A DNA stretch of 64,000 bases from Bacteroidales bacterium (GTDB taxonomy: Bacteria; Bacteroidota; Bacteroidia; Bacteroidales; UBA932), in contig JAFRRA010000002.1 in the NCBI GenBank assembly GCA_017428325.1, positions 556,690 through 620,689 of the forward strand, read 5' to 3'. This document shows positions 9,784 to 19,115 of the stretch, one piece after another. A program made the position numbers and the translations under genes. Position 1 is the first letter of the stretch; each line of letters starts with the position of its first letter. Below the pieces are notes generated by a model. The model was not told the DNA's origin, did no database searches, and was given only the letters and a program-made list of their open reading frames with translations.

Positions 9784-10742
9784 TTCAGGTGTTCTACAAA
9801 TCTAAGGGGCAGATTCTGACTACCTCGGATGTTAAGGAATTGACAGAAAACTTAGGTTTTGATGATGTCCTGTGGATAGATTTGTATGAACCTGACAGAG
9901 TTGAGACTCAAGCGGTTGAGGAGTTCCTGGAGACAACTCTCCAGAGTAGGGCCCAGGCTGAGGAGATCGAGAGTTCATCCCGCTATTCGGAAACAGACAA
10001 CGCAATTTTCGCAAATACCGACTTCATTTCCCCGGGGCCTGACAGCTATACCGAGGAAAGTGTTTCTTTCGTGATCAACGAGGGAGTTCTGGTAACTACA
10101 CGCCAGGCTCCGCTTCGCACGATTACCGAGTTCCAGAAGAGGATGGGGTATTCCTACAAGCTCTATCCTACCGGATACCATATCTTCGTGGCCATTATGG
10201 AAAACAGGGTGGACCTCGATGCGGACATGATAGAGGTTATGGCCAAGGAGATCGAGAAGTTCGGCCGGAACGTAAATGTCGGGGCAAAGGTTAACGAGGA
10301 TTTCCTGCTGGATATCAACCAGATGCAGGAAAACACGATGATGGTCCGCGAGAACATTGTGGACAAGCAGAGAATCGTTACCGCACTGACCCGCAGCGAC
10401 AAGTTCCCAAGTGATATCCGGCCTCGTCTGGACGTTCTGGTGAACGATATCGCATCCCTTCTGAACCACACTAATTTCAATTTCGAGAGGCTTGAATATC
10501 TGCAGAATACCGTTCTGGGTCTGATCAACCTGGAGCAGAACAAGATAATGAGGATCCTGACATTCGTCTCCCTGCTGTTCATGCCGCCGACCCTGATTTC
10601 CGGTATCTTCGGAATGAACGTCCGGCTTCCGATTTTCGGAGAGGAATTCGGCCTTAGGGACTTCAGCTGGATAATGCTGGTAATGCTGGTATCCGTGTTT
10701 GTCGCTTCCCTTCTGTTCAGAAAAAGAAAAACCATAAAGTAA
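9780..10742 (+). CDS. corA: CorA-family magnesium/divalent cation transporter
   Basis: 320 residues. A long cytoplasmic alpha/beta and helical domain (about residues 1-255) is followed by two C-terminal membrane helices. The selectivity-loop signature is seen as SGIFGMNVRLPIFGEE, with G278-M279-N280 at the end of the first helix. The protein ends with a positive tail (FRKRKTIK). CorA pentamers passively admit Mg2+ or Co2+/Ni2+. The start at 9780 is supported by a Shine-Dalgarno-like AGGAGG and by coupling to a short upstream frame. The stop overlaps the next ATG by one base. Confidence 0.93.
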   Translation: MIQVFYKSKGQILTTSDVKELTENLGFDDVLWIDLYEPDRVETQAVEEFLETTLQSRAQAEEIESSSRYSETDNAIFANTDFISPGPDSYTEESVSFVINEGVLVTTRQAPLRTITEFQKRMGYSYKLYPTGYHIFVAIMENRVDLDADMIEVMAKEIEKFGRNVNVGAKVNEDFLLDINQMQENTMMVRENIVDKQRIVTALTRSDKFPSDIRPRLDVLVNDIASLLNHTNFNFERLEYLQNTVLGLINLEQNKIMRILTFVSLLFMPPTLISGIFGMNVRLPIFGEEFGLRDFSWIMLVMLVSVFVASLLFRKRKTIK

Positions 10743-11632
10743 TGGCACTTTTAGGTATAGATCTGGGAGCCACCAAGATATCTGCCGCCATATTCAACGA
10801 TGAAGGGGATATCCTCCAGAGGAGCTACAGCCTTCTGGAAGGGCGCTCAGGAGAAGACGCGGGCACTTTTGTGTGCCAGACAATCAAATCACTTGCAGAA
10901 GAATATGACATTTCGGGGGCGGGAATATGCGTCCCCGGAATTGTTTATTCCAAGAGGGGAACCGTCTGGTGCCCCAATATCCCCGGATGGGATGACTTTC
11001 CGCTGGGACTTAGGCTTAAGGAATATCTCGGCGATGTGAAAATCGGGATAGAAAGCGACCGCACCTGCTATATACTCGGCGAGAAATGGAGGGGAGCCGC
11101 AAAGGACTGTGACAACGCCATTTATCTTGCCGTAGGAAGCGGTATCGGAGCGGGTATCCTCCTGGACGGCAGGGTGATACACGGAGCGGACGATGTAGTG
11201 GGGGCAACCGGATGGATGGCCCTGGAAAGCGATTATGACAATGACTGGGACCAGTGCGGATGCTTTGAGACCTTTGCATCCGGAAACGGAATCGGCTATC
11301 AGGCATCCAGGCTTTACGGCAGGGATGTTTCCTCCCACGAAGTGTTCAAAAACTTTGAGGAAGGGGATGAGATTGCCGTCAAGGTTATCCGCAAGGCCGT
11401 CCAGATGTGGGGAAAGGGTGCTGCAAACCTTGTGAGCCTCTTTAATCCCGAGATTATAGTCTTTGGCGGCGGAGTGTTCAGCGGAAAAGCCAGAGAACTC
11501 ATTCCGGATATATATCGCGAGGCTCTGAAATGGGCCCAGCCGATTTCAATAAGAAAGACCCGCTTCTGCGCTTCAGAAGTGGGAAGCGATGCCGCCCTCC
11601 TTGGTGCCGGCTATCTTGCAGGAAATTTATAA
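10742..11632 (+). CDS. ROK-family protein with a divergent sugar site
   Basis: 296 residues with the ROK fold: ATP loop LLGIDLGATKISAAIF, middle segment AVGSGIGAGILLDGRVIHGADD, and EIIVFGGGVFSG near the end. ROK kinases phosphorylate hexoses or amino sugars. Here the E-x-G-H sugar-binding motif reads GATGW, so the Glu and His are both replaced, and the usual C-x-CG-x-x-GC zinc motif is reduced to DQCGCFETFASG. It may belong to a less studied ROK subgroup with a different substrate, or be regulatory; no DNA-binding domain is present. The context of murQ, SIS and GH3 genes favours amino-sugar metabolism. Confidence 0.8.
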   Translation: MALLGIDLGATKISAAIFNDEGDILQRSYSLLEGRSGEDAGTFVCQTIKSLAEEYDISGAGICVPGIVYSKRGTVWCPNIPGWDDFPLGLRLKEYLGDVKIGIESDRTCYILGEKWRGAAKDCDNAIYLAVGSGIGAGILLDGRVIHGADDVVGATGWMALESDYDNDWDQCGCFETFASGNGIGYQASRLYGRDVSSHEVFKNFEEGDEIAVKVIRKAVQMWGKGAANLVSLFNPEIIVFGGGVFSGKARELIPDIYREALKWAQPISIRKTRFCASEVGSDAALLGAGYLAGNL

Positions 11633-11642
11633 AAGTCTCAAT

Positions 11643-13814
11643 ATGAAAAGAATATTTATTATCGCGATGGTAATGTCAGCAGCTATAATTGCAGGCTGTT
11701 CAGAGAAAAATGAGGAGCCGCAGGTATTCATCGGAAGGCAGGAGGTAAATCTTGCTTCAGACCTTATGACTCCGGAAGCCCTATGGGCAATGGGAAGGAT
11801 CGGCGGTGTACAGCCGTCACCGGACGGAAGCAAGATTCTCTACAACGTTTCCTACTACAGCGTAGCGGAAAACAAGAGCCATACCGTAATCTGCCTTATG
11901 AATGCGGACGGCTCTGACGTAAAGACTCTTACAAAAAGTGCTAAGAGCCAGGGCGGAGCAGTTTGGCTGGATGACAATACAATTGCTTATCTGACGAGCG
12001 AAGACGGAACCAGTTCCGTTTGGGTAATGAATGCAGACGGAACCTCTCCTCGTAAAATCACGGGATTCGACAAGGACGTCGAGGGATTCCTCTTCTCTCC
12101 AGACGGCAAGAAAGCGGTTCTGATAGCCCAGATACCTTGGACAGGCGCCACGATTCTTGGCAAAGAAAAATACGGGGATCTTCCGAAGACGACAGGAAGG
12201 ATTGTCACCGATGTAATGCACAAGCACTGGGACGAGTGGGTAGACGCAATTCCTCATCCGTTCCTGGTGGATTTCGACGGCAATGCCTTCTCAAACACAA
12301 AGGACATTCTGGAAGGGGAGATGTTCGAGTGTCCTTCCAAGCCTTTCGGAGGCGAGGAGCAGCTTGCCTGGAGTCCTGATTCGAAGAAGATTGCCTATTC
12401 CTGCAAGAAAATGACCGGCCTGGATTATGCAGTAAGCACAGATTCAGATATTTATGAATATGATATCGAGAGCGGAAAGACCGTTAACCTCTGCAAGCCG
12501 GAAGGCTATGTAAGGCCAGAAGTCAAGTATGACGAGAGTCTCGAGAACCAGTCGGTGAACAAGAACAGGGAAGACCTGAATATGGGTTACGACACCAATC
12601 CTTGCTACAGCCCTAACGGAAAGAACATCTCCTGGCTGAGTATGGAAAGGGACGGTTACGAGAGCGACCGCACCCGCCTCTGCGTGAAGAATCTGGAGAG
12701 CGGAGAGAAGAAATATGTCACCGAGAAGTTCGAGAGCGGAGTTGACGACTATATCTGGGCAGATGACAATACCCTGTATTTCATTGGAGTATGGCAGGGC
12801 ACAACCCAGATCTACCGCACGGACCTTAACGGGGATGTATGCAAGGTGACAGAAGGACAGCACGACTTCGGCAGCCTTGCCCTGAGTGACGGAAAACTCA
12901 TTGCCAAGAGGCATTCAATGATGCTCCCGGACGATATTTATTCCGTTGATGTAAATTCAGGCGAGGCAACCCAGATAAGCTTTGAGAATAAGCATATCCT
13001 TGACAAGCTGGCTCTTGGAGAGGTTAAGGAACGCTGGGTTAAGACCACTGACGGCAAGCAGATGCTCTCCTGGGTTGTTTATCCTCCTCATTTCGACTCG
13101 ACAAAGACTTATCCTACACTTCTGTTCTGCGAGGGTGGTCCTCAGTCTCCTGTTTCCCAGTTCTGGAGCTACAGGTGGAATTTCCAGATAATGGCAGCCA
13201 ACGGCTACATCATAATAGCTCCTAACCGCAGGGGTTTGCCTGGCTTCGGAATGGAGTGGCTGGAGCAGATCAGCGGAGACTATGCCGGACAGTGCATGAA
13301 GGACTATCTTTCTGCTATAGATGACATTGCAAAGGAACCATACGTGGACAAGGAGCACCTGGGATGCGTTGGAGCAAGCTTTGGCGGATTCTCCGTCTAC
13401 TGGCTTGCAGGCAACCACGGCAAGCGTTTCAAGGCCTTCATTGCCCACGACGGAATATTCAACGAGATGCAGCAGTATGTGGAGACAGAGGAGATGTGGT
13501 TTGCAAACTGGGATCTCGGCGGAGCGTTCTGGAGAAAGGACCTCAAGACCGCCCAGAATACATTCGCCCATTCCCCGCATATGTATGTGGACAAATGGGA
13601 CACCCCAATCCTCTGCATCCACGGAGAGAAGGACTACAGGATACTCGCATCACAGGGAGAGAGCGCTTTCAACGCAGCCAGGATGAGAGGAATAGAGGCT
13701 GAGCTCCTGCTCTATCCGGACGAGAACCACTGGGTTTTGAAACCTCAGAACGGCATCCTCTGGCAGAGGACATTCTTCGAGTGGCTTGACAAATACCTTA
13801 AGACAGACAAATAA
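11643..13814 (+). CDS. lipoprotein S9-family prolyl oligopeptidase/dipeptidyl peptidase
   Basis: 723 residues from the ATG at 11643. The N-terminus MKRIFIIAMVMSAAIIAGC ends in a lipobox, so the enzyme is membrane-anchored outside the cytoplasm. A beta-propeller of WD40-like/TolB-like blades covers about residues 40-440 (for example GGVQPSPDGSKILY and DNTIAYLTSEDGTSSVW). The C-terminal alpha/beta-hydrolase domain has the serine in GASFGG (S579), the aspartate in GEKDYRI (D664) and the histidine in DENHWV (H696). Such enzymes trim peptides from the N-terminus, in the periplasm. It directly precedes and overlaps the first MFS gene, which may import the products. Confidence 0.92.
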   Translation: MKRIFIIAMVMSAAIIAGCSEKNEEPQVFIGRQEVNLASDLMTPEALWAMGRIGGVQPSPDGSKILYNVSYYSVAENKSHTVICLMNADGSDVKTLTKSAKSQGGAVWLDDNTIAYLTSEDGTSSVWVMNADGTSPRKITGFDKDVEGFLFSPDGKKAVLIAQIPWTGATILGKEKYGDLPKTTGRIVTDVMHKHWDEWVDAIPHPFLVDFDGNAFSNTKDILEGEMFECPSKPFGGEEQLAWSPDSKKIAYSCKKMTGLDYAVSTDSDIYEYDIESGKTVNLCKPEGYVRPEVKYDESLENQSVNKNREDLNMGYDTNPCYSPNGKNISWLSMERDGYESDRTRLCVKNLESGEKKYVTEKFESGVDDYIWADDNTLYFIGVWQGTTQIYRTDLNGDVCKVTEGQHDFGSLALSDGKLIAKRHSMMLPDDIYSVDVNSGEATQISFENKHILDKLALGEVKERWVKTTDGKQMLSWVVYPPHFDSTKTYPTLLFCEGGPQSPVSQFWSYRWNFQIMAANGYIIIAPNRRGLPGFGMEWLEQISGDYAGQCMKDYLSAIDDIAKEPYVDKEHLGCVGASFGGFSVYWLAGNHGKRFKAFIAHDGIFNEMQQYVETEEMWFANWDLGGAFWRKDLKTAQNTFAHSPHMYVDKWDTPILCIHGEKDYRILASQGESAFNAARMRGIEAELLLYPDENHWVLKPQNGILWQRTFFEWLDKYLKTDK

Positions 13815-15019
13815 TGACTAAAGCAAAAGAAAAGGGATATTCGAGGCCTTTGGTAGCTGCGGCCGCCTGCCTGGGATGCGCGTTCTTCGGCGTTACCATG
13901 TTTTTCTGGGCAGATATGCTTCCTATTTTGGGAAAGAATATCGAGGGCGTACAGAACCTTCCGTGGATCCTTACTCTGGGAATCATTGCCGGAACAATTA
14001 TCTGCGGAGCGGTGATGGACCGCTATGGCTACAAATTTCTGCTTGTATCTGGTAGTCTAACTCTTGCGTTAGGACTATGTGGATTCATCTTTTTCACCGA
14101 TTTATGGCTATTGATAGTTTCTACATTCCTGATCGGAGCTGGTGGAGGTATTCTCAATAGCGAAACAATAGCCATCATATCTGACATCTATGGAGATGAT
14201 TTGCGAGGCACGATGCTCTCTATTCTTGGTGCTTCGTATTGTATAGGTTGTCTGCTTTGGACAACAATGTGCAGACTATTCGCTTACTCTCCGGGAGTTG
14301 TCATAAAATGGACAGCTGTTATAATAGCAGTTTTGTCACTGCTTTTCATACTTATTCCTTTCCCTAAGGCAAAACTTACAAAGGAAGACAAGTTCTCCCT
14401 ATGGGATTCAATAAAACTATTCAAGTATCACATCTTGGCAATAGCAGGAGTGCTTTTCTTTTTCCAGGGTATTCTTGAGGCGATAAGTGCTACTTATTCA
14501 ACATCTTTTTATGCTAACATAGAAAAAGGGATTGGCGATCAGCTTGCTCTCACATCGCTGATATTCATGACAGTAGGTATGGGGGCCGGAAGATTCACGC
14601 TTCCTTTGTGTCTCAAAACTGGAGGTAAGAGTTTTGCGATGTACCTGTTTATGGCGATAGCTCTTGCGGGTTCTCTACTTCAGATATTTTTACCGGCATC
14701 TTTTTACGGAGCATTTGTCTCAATGACACTTTTAGGTTTTGGAATTGGGGTAACAGCTCCTGTGGTATTTGATTGTCTAGGAAGGATTTTCAAACGGCAT
14801 AGTGGTGCTGCTATTTCTATTTCAATTGTTGTGGCTCAGGTGGGTATGACAATTGGCAATTTGTTAGTAGGAAGATTGTTTATTCCTTCTTCAGTTGAAA
14901 GTGGTCTTTTCCGTATCTTCCCTTGGATTATGTGCGCAATGATCATTGCGGTAAGCCTTCTGTTCCCGTTCGTGCTGCGCTCGTCCAACAGCGGCAAATA
15001 CAAGGAAATGAATCTTTAA
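13814..15019 (+). CDS. MFS transporter (first of a tandem pair), composition mosaic
   Basis: 401 residues with 12 predicted helices. The MFS loop 2-3 signature appears as GAVMDRYGYKFLLVSG. It is a paralogue of the next gene: compare ACLGCAFFGVTMFFWADMLPIL with ACLGIAFFGVAMLSLGAIMPPL, and GGGILNSETIAIISDIYGDD with GGGVLNGETNAIVSDIYDED. Its ATG overlaps the peptidase stop (TAATG). From about 14040 to 14930 the codons shift strongly to A/T-ending ones, while both ends match the neighbours, as if the middle had been replaced by recombination. Substrate unknown; sugars or peptides fit the surroundings. Confidence 0.85.
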   Translation: MTKAKEKGYSRPLVAAAACLGCAFFGVTMFFWADMLPILGKNIEGVQNLPWILTLGIIAGTIICGAVMDRYGYKFLLVSGSLTLALGLCGFIFFTDLWLLIVSTFLIGAGGGILNSETIAIISDIYGDDLRGTMLSILGASYCIGCLLWTTMCRLFAYSPGVVIKWTAVIIAVLSLLFILIPFPKAKLTKEDKFSLWDSIKLFKYHILAIAGVLFFFQGILEAISATYSTSFYANIEKGIGDQLALTSLIFMTVGMGAGRFTLPLCLKTGGKSFAMYLFMAIALAGSLLQIFLPASFYGAFVSMTLLGFGIGVTAPVVFDCLGRIFKRHSGAAISISIVVAQVGMTIGNLLVGRLFIPSSVESGLFRIFPWIMCAMIIAVSLLFPFVLRSSNSGKYKEMNL

Positions 15020-15023
15020 TACT

Positions 15024-16214
15024 ATGGCAAAAGGATATTCTACTGAAAAGGTAAATCTGGCGGCCTGCCTGGGCATAGCGTTCTTCGGAGTGGCGATGCT
15101 TAGCCTCGGAGCCATTATGCCTCCGCTGGTTAAGGCTGTCCCTCAGGCGATTGGACTTCCTATGTATATGAGCATAGGAATCATACTCGGAACCGTGATC
15201 TTCGGTCCGATTATGGACCGCTACGGCTATAAGTGGCTTCTTGTAGTCAGCAGCCTGATAATGCTGGCCGGACTTCTGATCCTGGCATATTCTACTGATA
15301 TGCCTCTTTTAATCGCCGGAATCTTCTGTGTCGGACTGGGAGGCGGTGTGCTCAACGGAGAGACCAACGCAATAGTCTCCGATATCTATGACGAAGACCG
15401 CAGAGGAAGGAAGATGAGCATCCTTGGGGCCTGCTACTGCATCGGCGCAATGGTCTGGACCCTTGCCTGTTATCTGATTCCGGACTATAAGGTTCCGCTC
15501 ATTGCCTGTGCAGTTGTAATGCTGTTAAGCGTCGTCTTTTTCATCGCGATAAAATTCCCGAAGGCAAAGATTTCCTCGGCGACCAAGCCTTCTTCATCTG
15601 AATACAGGAGCATGCTCACTTCGGGAGCACTGCTTCTCGTGGCATTCACCCTCTTCTTCCAGAGTGCCTTTGAGGGAACAAGCGGAAGCTACACAACTTC
15701 CTATCTGACTCAGATAGGGGGACTTGCAGAAGACGGGGCAGTACTCAGCCTTACTTTCTTTACTATAGGAATGATGATAGGCAGGTTTGCCCTTGGCGCA
15801 ATGATGAAGAAGGGAAAGGATCTGATGGTACTGTTCATATATATGATAATCGCGCTCATAGGAGTCGCTCTGATGGGTATATTCCGCACAAACGTCCTTA
15901 TGTGCTGGATCGCGATGGCTCTGATAGGATTCGGCGTGGGTGCAACCTATCCTGTGATGCTGGCCCGTCTGGGCGGCGTTTTCCGCAGGATGAGCGGCTC
16001 TGCCTTCTCGGCAGCCATTTTCATAGCCCTTTGCGGACAGTTCCTGGGCAACTTCCTGATGGGCAAGCTGTTCAGCAATGGTTCAGGCAATATCTTCATC
16101 CATCTATTTATGGGAATGATTATCGCGATACTGATTATCGCCCCTTTCGCCTGCCTGGCCTGCTCAAGGAGAAATGCCGCGGAAAAGAAGCACAGTGCAG
16201 ATATAAGACCATAA
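15024..16214 (+). CDS. MFS transporter (second of a tandem pair)
   Basis: 396 residues, 12 predicted helices, inner membrane. Signatures are GPIMDRYGYKWLLVVSS in loop 2-3 and a second-half equivalent GRFALGAMMKKGKDLMV. It is about four bases after its paralogue and has codon use like the rest of the window throughout, unlike that paralogue. Sugar-carrier-like MFS proteins of this size often sit with glycan salvage genes in Bacteroidota. The next gene is a SIS-domain protein 28 bases on. The substrate cannot be read from sequence. Confidence 0.86.
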   Translation: MAKGYSTEKVNLAACLGIAFFGVAMLSLGAIMPPLVKAVPQAIGLPMYMSIGIILGTVIFGPIMDRYGYKWLLVVSSLIMLAGLLILAYSTDMPLLIAGIFCVGLGGGVLNGETNAIVSDIYDEDRRGRKMSILGACYCIGAMVWTLACYLIPDYKVPLIACAVVMLLSVVFFIAIKFPKAKISSATKPSSSEYRSMLTSGALLLVAFTLFFQSAFEGTSGSYTTSYLTQIGGLAEDGAVLSLTFFTIGMMIGRFALGAMMKKGKDLMVLFIYMIIALIGVALMGIFRTNVLMCWIAMALIGFGVGATYPVMLARLGGVFRRMSGSAFSAAIFIALCGQFLGNFLMGKLFSNGSGNIFIHLFMGMIIAILIIAPFACLACSRRNAAEKKHSADIRP

Positions 16215-16242
16215 AAATATTAACGATATAATACTCAAAACA

Positions 16243-17004
16243 ATGTTAGCCAATCAGTGGAAAAAGAACGCTATCAGCGTAATGGACCAGATCGAGGCAA
16301 CTCAGATGGACCAGATCAGAAAAGTTGCGGAAGTTATGGCGGACTGCCTTCAGGCCGGCCATCTTATTCATACCTTCGGATGCGGACACGCAAATCTGCC
16401 AATCGAGGAAATGTATCCTAGGATCGGTGGTTTCGTGGGATTCCATCCTCTTTGCGAACTCCCTCTCACATTCTTCACCCATATCAACGGGGAGATGGGT
16501 ATCAACCAGTTCCTCTGGCTGGAGAGGGCTGAGGGTTACGGCAAGGCGATTATGAGCAGCTGGAACTTCCATAAGGACGACCTCGTATGGCTTTTCTCCC
16601 ATACCGGAATCAACGCAGTGAACATAGACGTTGCACTCGAGGCCCAGAGGATGGGTATGAAGGTTATCGCCTACGGTTCAGCGGGCCAGACTGGTGCAAA
16701 GGTTCCTCGCCACAGCTGCGGCAAGAACCTGTTCCAGATTGCAGACTATGTTGTGGACAGCTGCTGCCCGCTCCAGGATGCCAGCGTAGACCTTAAGAAC
16801 CATTTCGACAAGATTGGCCCTCTTTCCACAATGGCCTTCGTGACAACCGTATGGATGACAATCTGCACAGTTGCTGAAATCCTTGCAGACCGCGGAGTGA
16901 AGCTCTACATCCATCCATCCCACAACGTTCCTGGCGACACTACCGCCCACGAGAGGCTGGATGCCGCCCTTGCCGAGTACCGCAAGAGAGTTGCCGGAGT
17001 TTAA
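16243..17004 (+). CDS. SIS-domain protein (UPF0309-like), probable phospho-sugar binder
   Basis: 253 residues, cytoplasmic. The N-terminal helices are followed by a SIS (sugar isomerase) fold: LIHTFGCGHANLPIEEMYPRIGG holds the phosphosugar-type glycine loop, then DDLVWLFSHTGINAVNIDVALEAQRMGMKVIAYGS. The conserved late segment is DASVDLKNHFDKIGPLSTM, as in uncharacterised UPF0309 SIS proteins. Reaction unknown; isomerase, etherase or regulatory roles are possible. Placement between MFS carriers and a NagZ-like glycosidase points to amino-sugar phosphate handling. Confidence 0.82.
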   Translation: MLANQWKKNAISVMDQIEATQMDQIRKVAEVMADCLQAGHLIHTFGCGHANLPIEEMYPRIGGFVGFHPLCELPLTFFTHINGEMGINQFLWLERAEGYGKAIMSSWNFHKDDLVWLFSHTGINAVNIDVALEAQRMGMKVIAYGSAGQTGAKVPRHSCGKNLFQIADYVVDSCCPLQDASVDLKNHFDKIGPLSTMAFVTTVWMTICTVAEILADRGVKLYIHPSHNVPGDTTAHERLDAALAEYRKRVAGV

Positions 17005-17020
17005 TACCCCTAAATAACGG

Positions 17021-18313
17021 ATGAACCGTAAACTTCCATATATATTCTCAGCGATTGCCGCTGCTCTCATTTTCCTGTCATCTAATTCTGCGCTTTCGCA
17101 GGACAAAGACTCTGTCCGGCACAAGGCACAGGTAGAGGAGGCGCTTTCCAAAATGTCTGTCAGGCAGAAGGTTGCGCAGCTATTCATCGTTGAGCTCAGC
17201 CGCGACCCAAGCCCGGAAACCAGAGCATTTCAGGATTCTCTGGTAGGATATTACGGCCTGGGAAACGTAATCCTTATGGAAGGTTCCATCAAACATTTCC
17301 TGAAACGACTGGATGAACTTAATGCCTTAGCCCAGGTTCCAATTATGGTGGCCGTGGATGGTGAATGGGGGGCGGCAATGAGATTTCCGGAGTATCTGCC
17401 ATATCCAAGGCAGGCCCAGTTGTCGCGAATAGAAAAAGGTGGTGAAAAACTGCTCTATAGGATGGGCCGTAATGTTGGCCGTGAACTTAAGGATGTAAAC
17501 GTTTTGGTCAATTACGCACCGGTGGCGGACGTGAGCAAGCATTATACCAAGTATCCATCCCTGAGGACTTTGAGCGACAATCCCCGCCAGGTTTCCGAAT
17601 GGATGACCGCTTATATGAAGGGTATGCAGGATGAGGGAATCTATGCCTGCGGCAAGCATTATCCCGGGCACGGAGGCACCACAGCCGACTCCCACTTTGA
17701 ATTGCCTGTGATATTGAACTCCAAGGCATATATGGATACTGTTGATCTCTATCCGTTCAAGAATCTGATAGACAACGGTGTAGAAATGATTATGCTGGCC
17801 CATATTTCCGTTCCTGCCATAGATCCGAGCGGTGTTCCTATGTCCATCTCAAGCACACTTATAAATGATATCCTTAAAGGTGAACAGGGATTCAAGGGGG
17901 TGGTGATCACAGATGCCATTGTCATGGCAGGCCTTACCAACGATAACCGTACTCCTGTTGAAGCCGCTATGGCCGTTTACAAGGCCGGATCTGATATGCT
18001 TCTGATGCCGGACGAGCCTGTAAAGTGCATTGAGGCCATTACCCAGGCGGTTGAATCTGGGGAACTGCCGATGGAAGAACTTGACAGTAAGGTCAGAAAA
18101 GTCCTGATGCTCAAGGCCAGGGCCGGATATCTCGAAGAAGGCTACAATCCGCACGTCAATAACCTTGACCGCAAGATTGCCGCTGCAAGAAGAAGAGACT
18201 TCCGCCTAATCAAGAAGATGCGTCGCCTTATGCAGAAATCCACCAAGCCATACCCTGATCTCAAGCCTAGGGGATACGATGTTACCCTAATCTTCGACAA
18301 GGCCGGCAAATAA
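17021..18313 (+). CDS. NagZ-like GH3 beta-N-acetylhexosaminidase, exported
   Basis: 430 residues with a signal peptide (MNRKLPYIFSAIAAALIFLSSNSALSQ), so it acts in the periplasm. The GH3 TIM barrel shows QLFIVELS, PIMVAVDGEWGAAMRF and the NagZ motif KHYPGHGGTTADSH (K212-H225), whose Asp-His pair (D223, H225) is the general acid/base signature of NagZ-type enzymes. The nucleophile is D298 in VVITDAIVMAGL. There is no second GH3 sandwich domain, as expected for NagZ. The enzyme would release GlcNAc from peptidoglycan fragments such as GlcNAc-anhydroMurNAc, supplying the MurNAc pathway encoded upstream. Confidence 0.9.
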   Translation: MNRKLPYIFSAIAAALIFLSSNSALSQDKDSVRHKAQVEEALSKMSVRQKVAQLFIVELSRDPSPETRAFQDSLVGYYGLGNVILMEGSIKHFLKRLDELNALAQVPIMVAVDGEWGAAMRFPEYLPYPRQAQLSRIEKGGEKLLYRMGRNVGRELKDVNVLVNYAPVADVSKHYTKYPSLRTLSDNPRQVSEWMTAYMKGMQDEGIYACGKHYPGHGGTTADSHFELPVILNSKAYMDTVDLYPFKNLIDNGVEMIMLAHISVPAIDPSGVPMSISSTLINDILKGEQGFKGVVITDAIVMAGLTNDNRTPVEAAMAVYKAGSDMLLMPDEPVKCIEAITQAVESGELPMEELDSKVRKVLMLKARAGYLEEGYNPHVNNLDRKIAAARRRDFRLIKKMRRLMQKSTKPYPDLKPRGYDVTLIFDKAGK

Positions 18314-18338
18314 CATTAGAACATCAAAAAATAACGAT

Positions 18339-19097
18339 ATGTATTCCAAGTACGATATAACGACTGCAAGATATGGAGATGTGAAGGACAAGCATTACCA
18401 CCTTGCGATTTTGCCTTGGGGCAGTACGGAGCCTCATAACCTGCATCTGCCTTATTGCACGGATTTGCTTCACGCCCAGGCCGTTGCTTTTGAAGCAGCC
18501 GAGAAGGCATCAAAGAACGGAGTCAACACAATGGTTCTCCCGGGCATTCCTCTGGGCAGCCAGAATCCGGGCCAGATTGAGCTTCCTTTTTGCATACACG
18601 CATCGCAGAGGACTCAGATTGCAGTTCTGGAAGACATTGTAGAGTCTCTTAAAAAGCAGGGCATCAACAAGCTCCTTATCATGAACGGACATGGCGGCAA
18701 CAACTTCAAGGGCATGATCAGGGATATTATGATAAAGAACCCGGGTTTTCTGATCACGGTCGTTGCCTGGTTCTCCATCCTTCCACTTAAGGATTTCTTC
18801 GAGGAAAAGATCGATGACCACGCTGGAGAGCAGGAAACCTGCGTAATGCTTCATTATTATCCTGAACTTGTGAACCTGAACAAAGCCGGAGACGGCCATC
18901 ACAACGACTTCAAGATAGAAGGCCTCAACGATAAGACCGCCTGGGCTCCGAGAGACTGGGCTCACACCACAAAAGATACCGGAGTAGGCAATCCAAAGAA
19001 AGCCACTGCTGAGAAGGGAAGGAAATACATCGAGGCCGTAATGGGGAGAATAGTGAAATTCATCACCGATTTCGCCCTCAGTGATTCGTTGTATTGA
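18339..19097 (+). CDS. creatininase-family protein
   Basis: 252 residues. Creatininase-fold metal-site segments are visible: LPWGSTEPHNLHLPYCTDLLHAQAVAFEAAEKAS near the N-terminus, LLIMNGHGGNNFKGMIRD in the middle, and DHAGEQETCVMLHYYPELV later, with the usual Glu, His, Asp and Glu ligands. The family includes creatinine amidohydrolase, MftE-type peptidases and formamide hydrolases, so the reaction is an amide-bond hydrolysis with unknown substrate. It follows the NagZ-like gene by 25 bases and may act on a wall-derived amide or lactam, which is speculation. Confidence 0.85.
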   Translation: MYSKYDITTARYGDVKDKHYHLAILPWGSTEPHNLHLPYCTDLLHAQAVAFEAAEKASKNGVNTMVLPGIPLGSQNPGQIELPFCIHASQRTQIAVLEDIVESLKKQGINKLLIMNGHGGNNFKGMIRDIMIKNPGFLITVVAWFSILPLKDFFEEKIDDHAGEQETCVMLHYYPELVNLNKAGDGHHNDFKIEGLNDKTAWAPRDWAHTTKDTGVGNPKKATAEKGRKYIEAVMGRIVKFITDFALSDSLY

Positions 19098-19115
19098 TTT
19101 ATAAGAGATTTTTAC

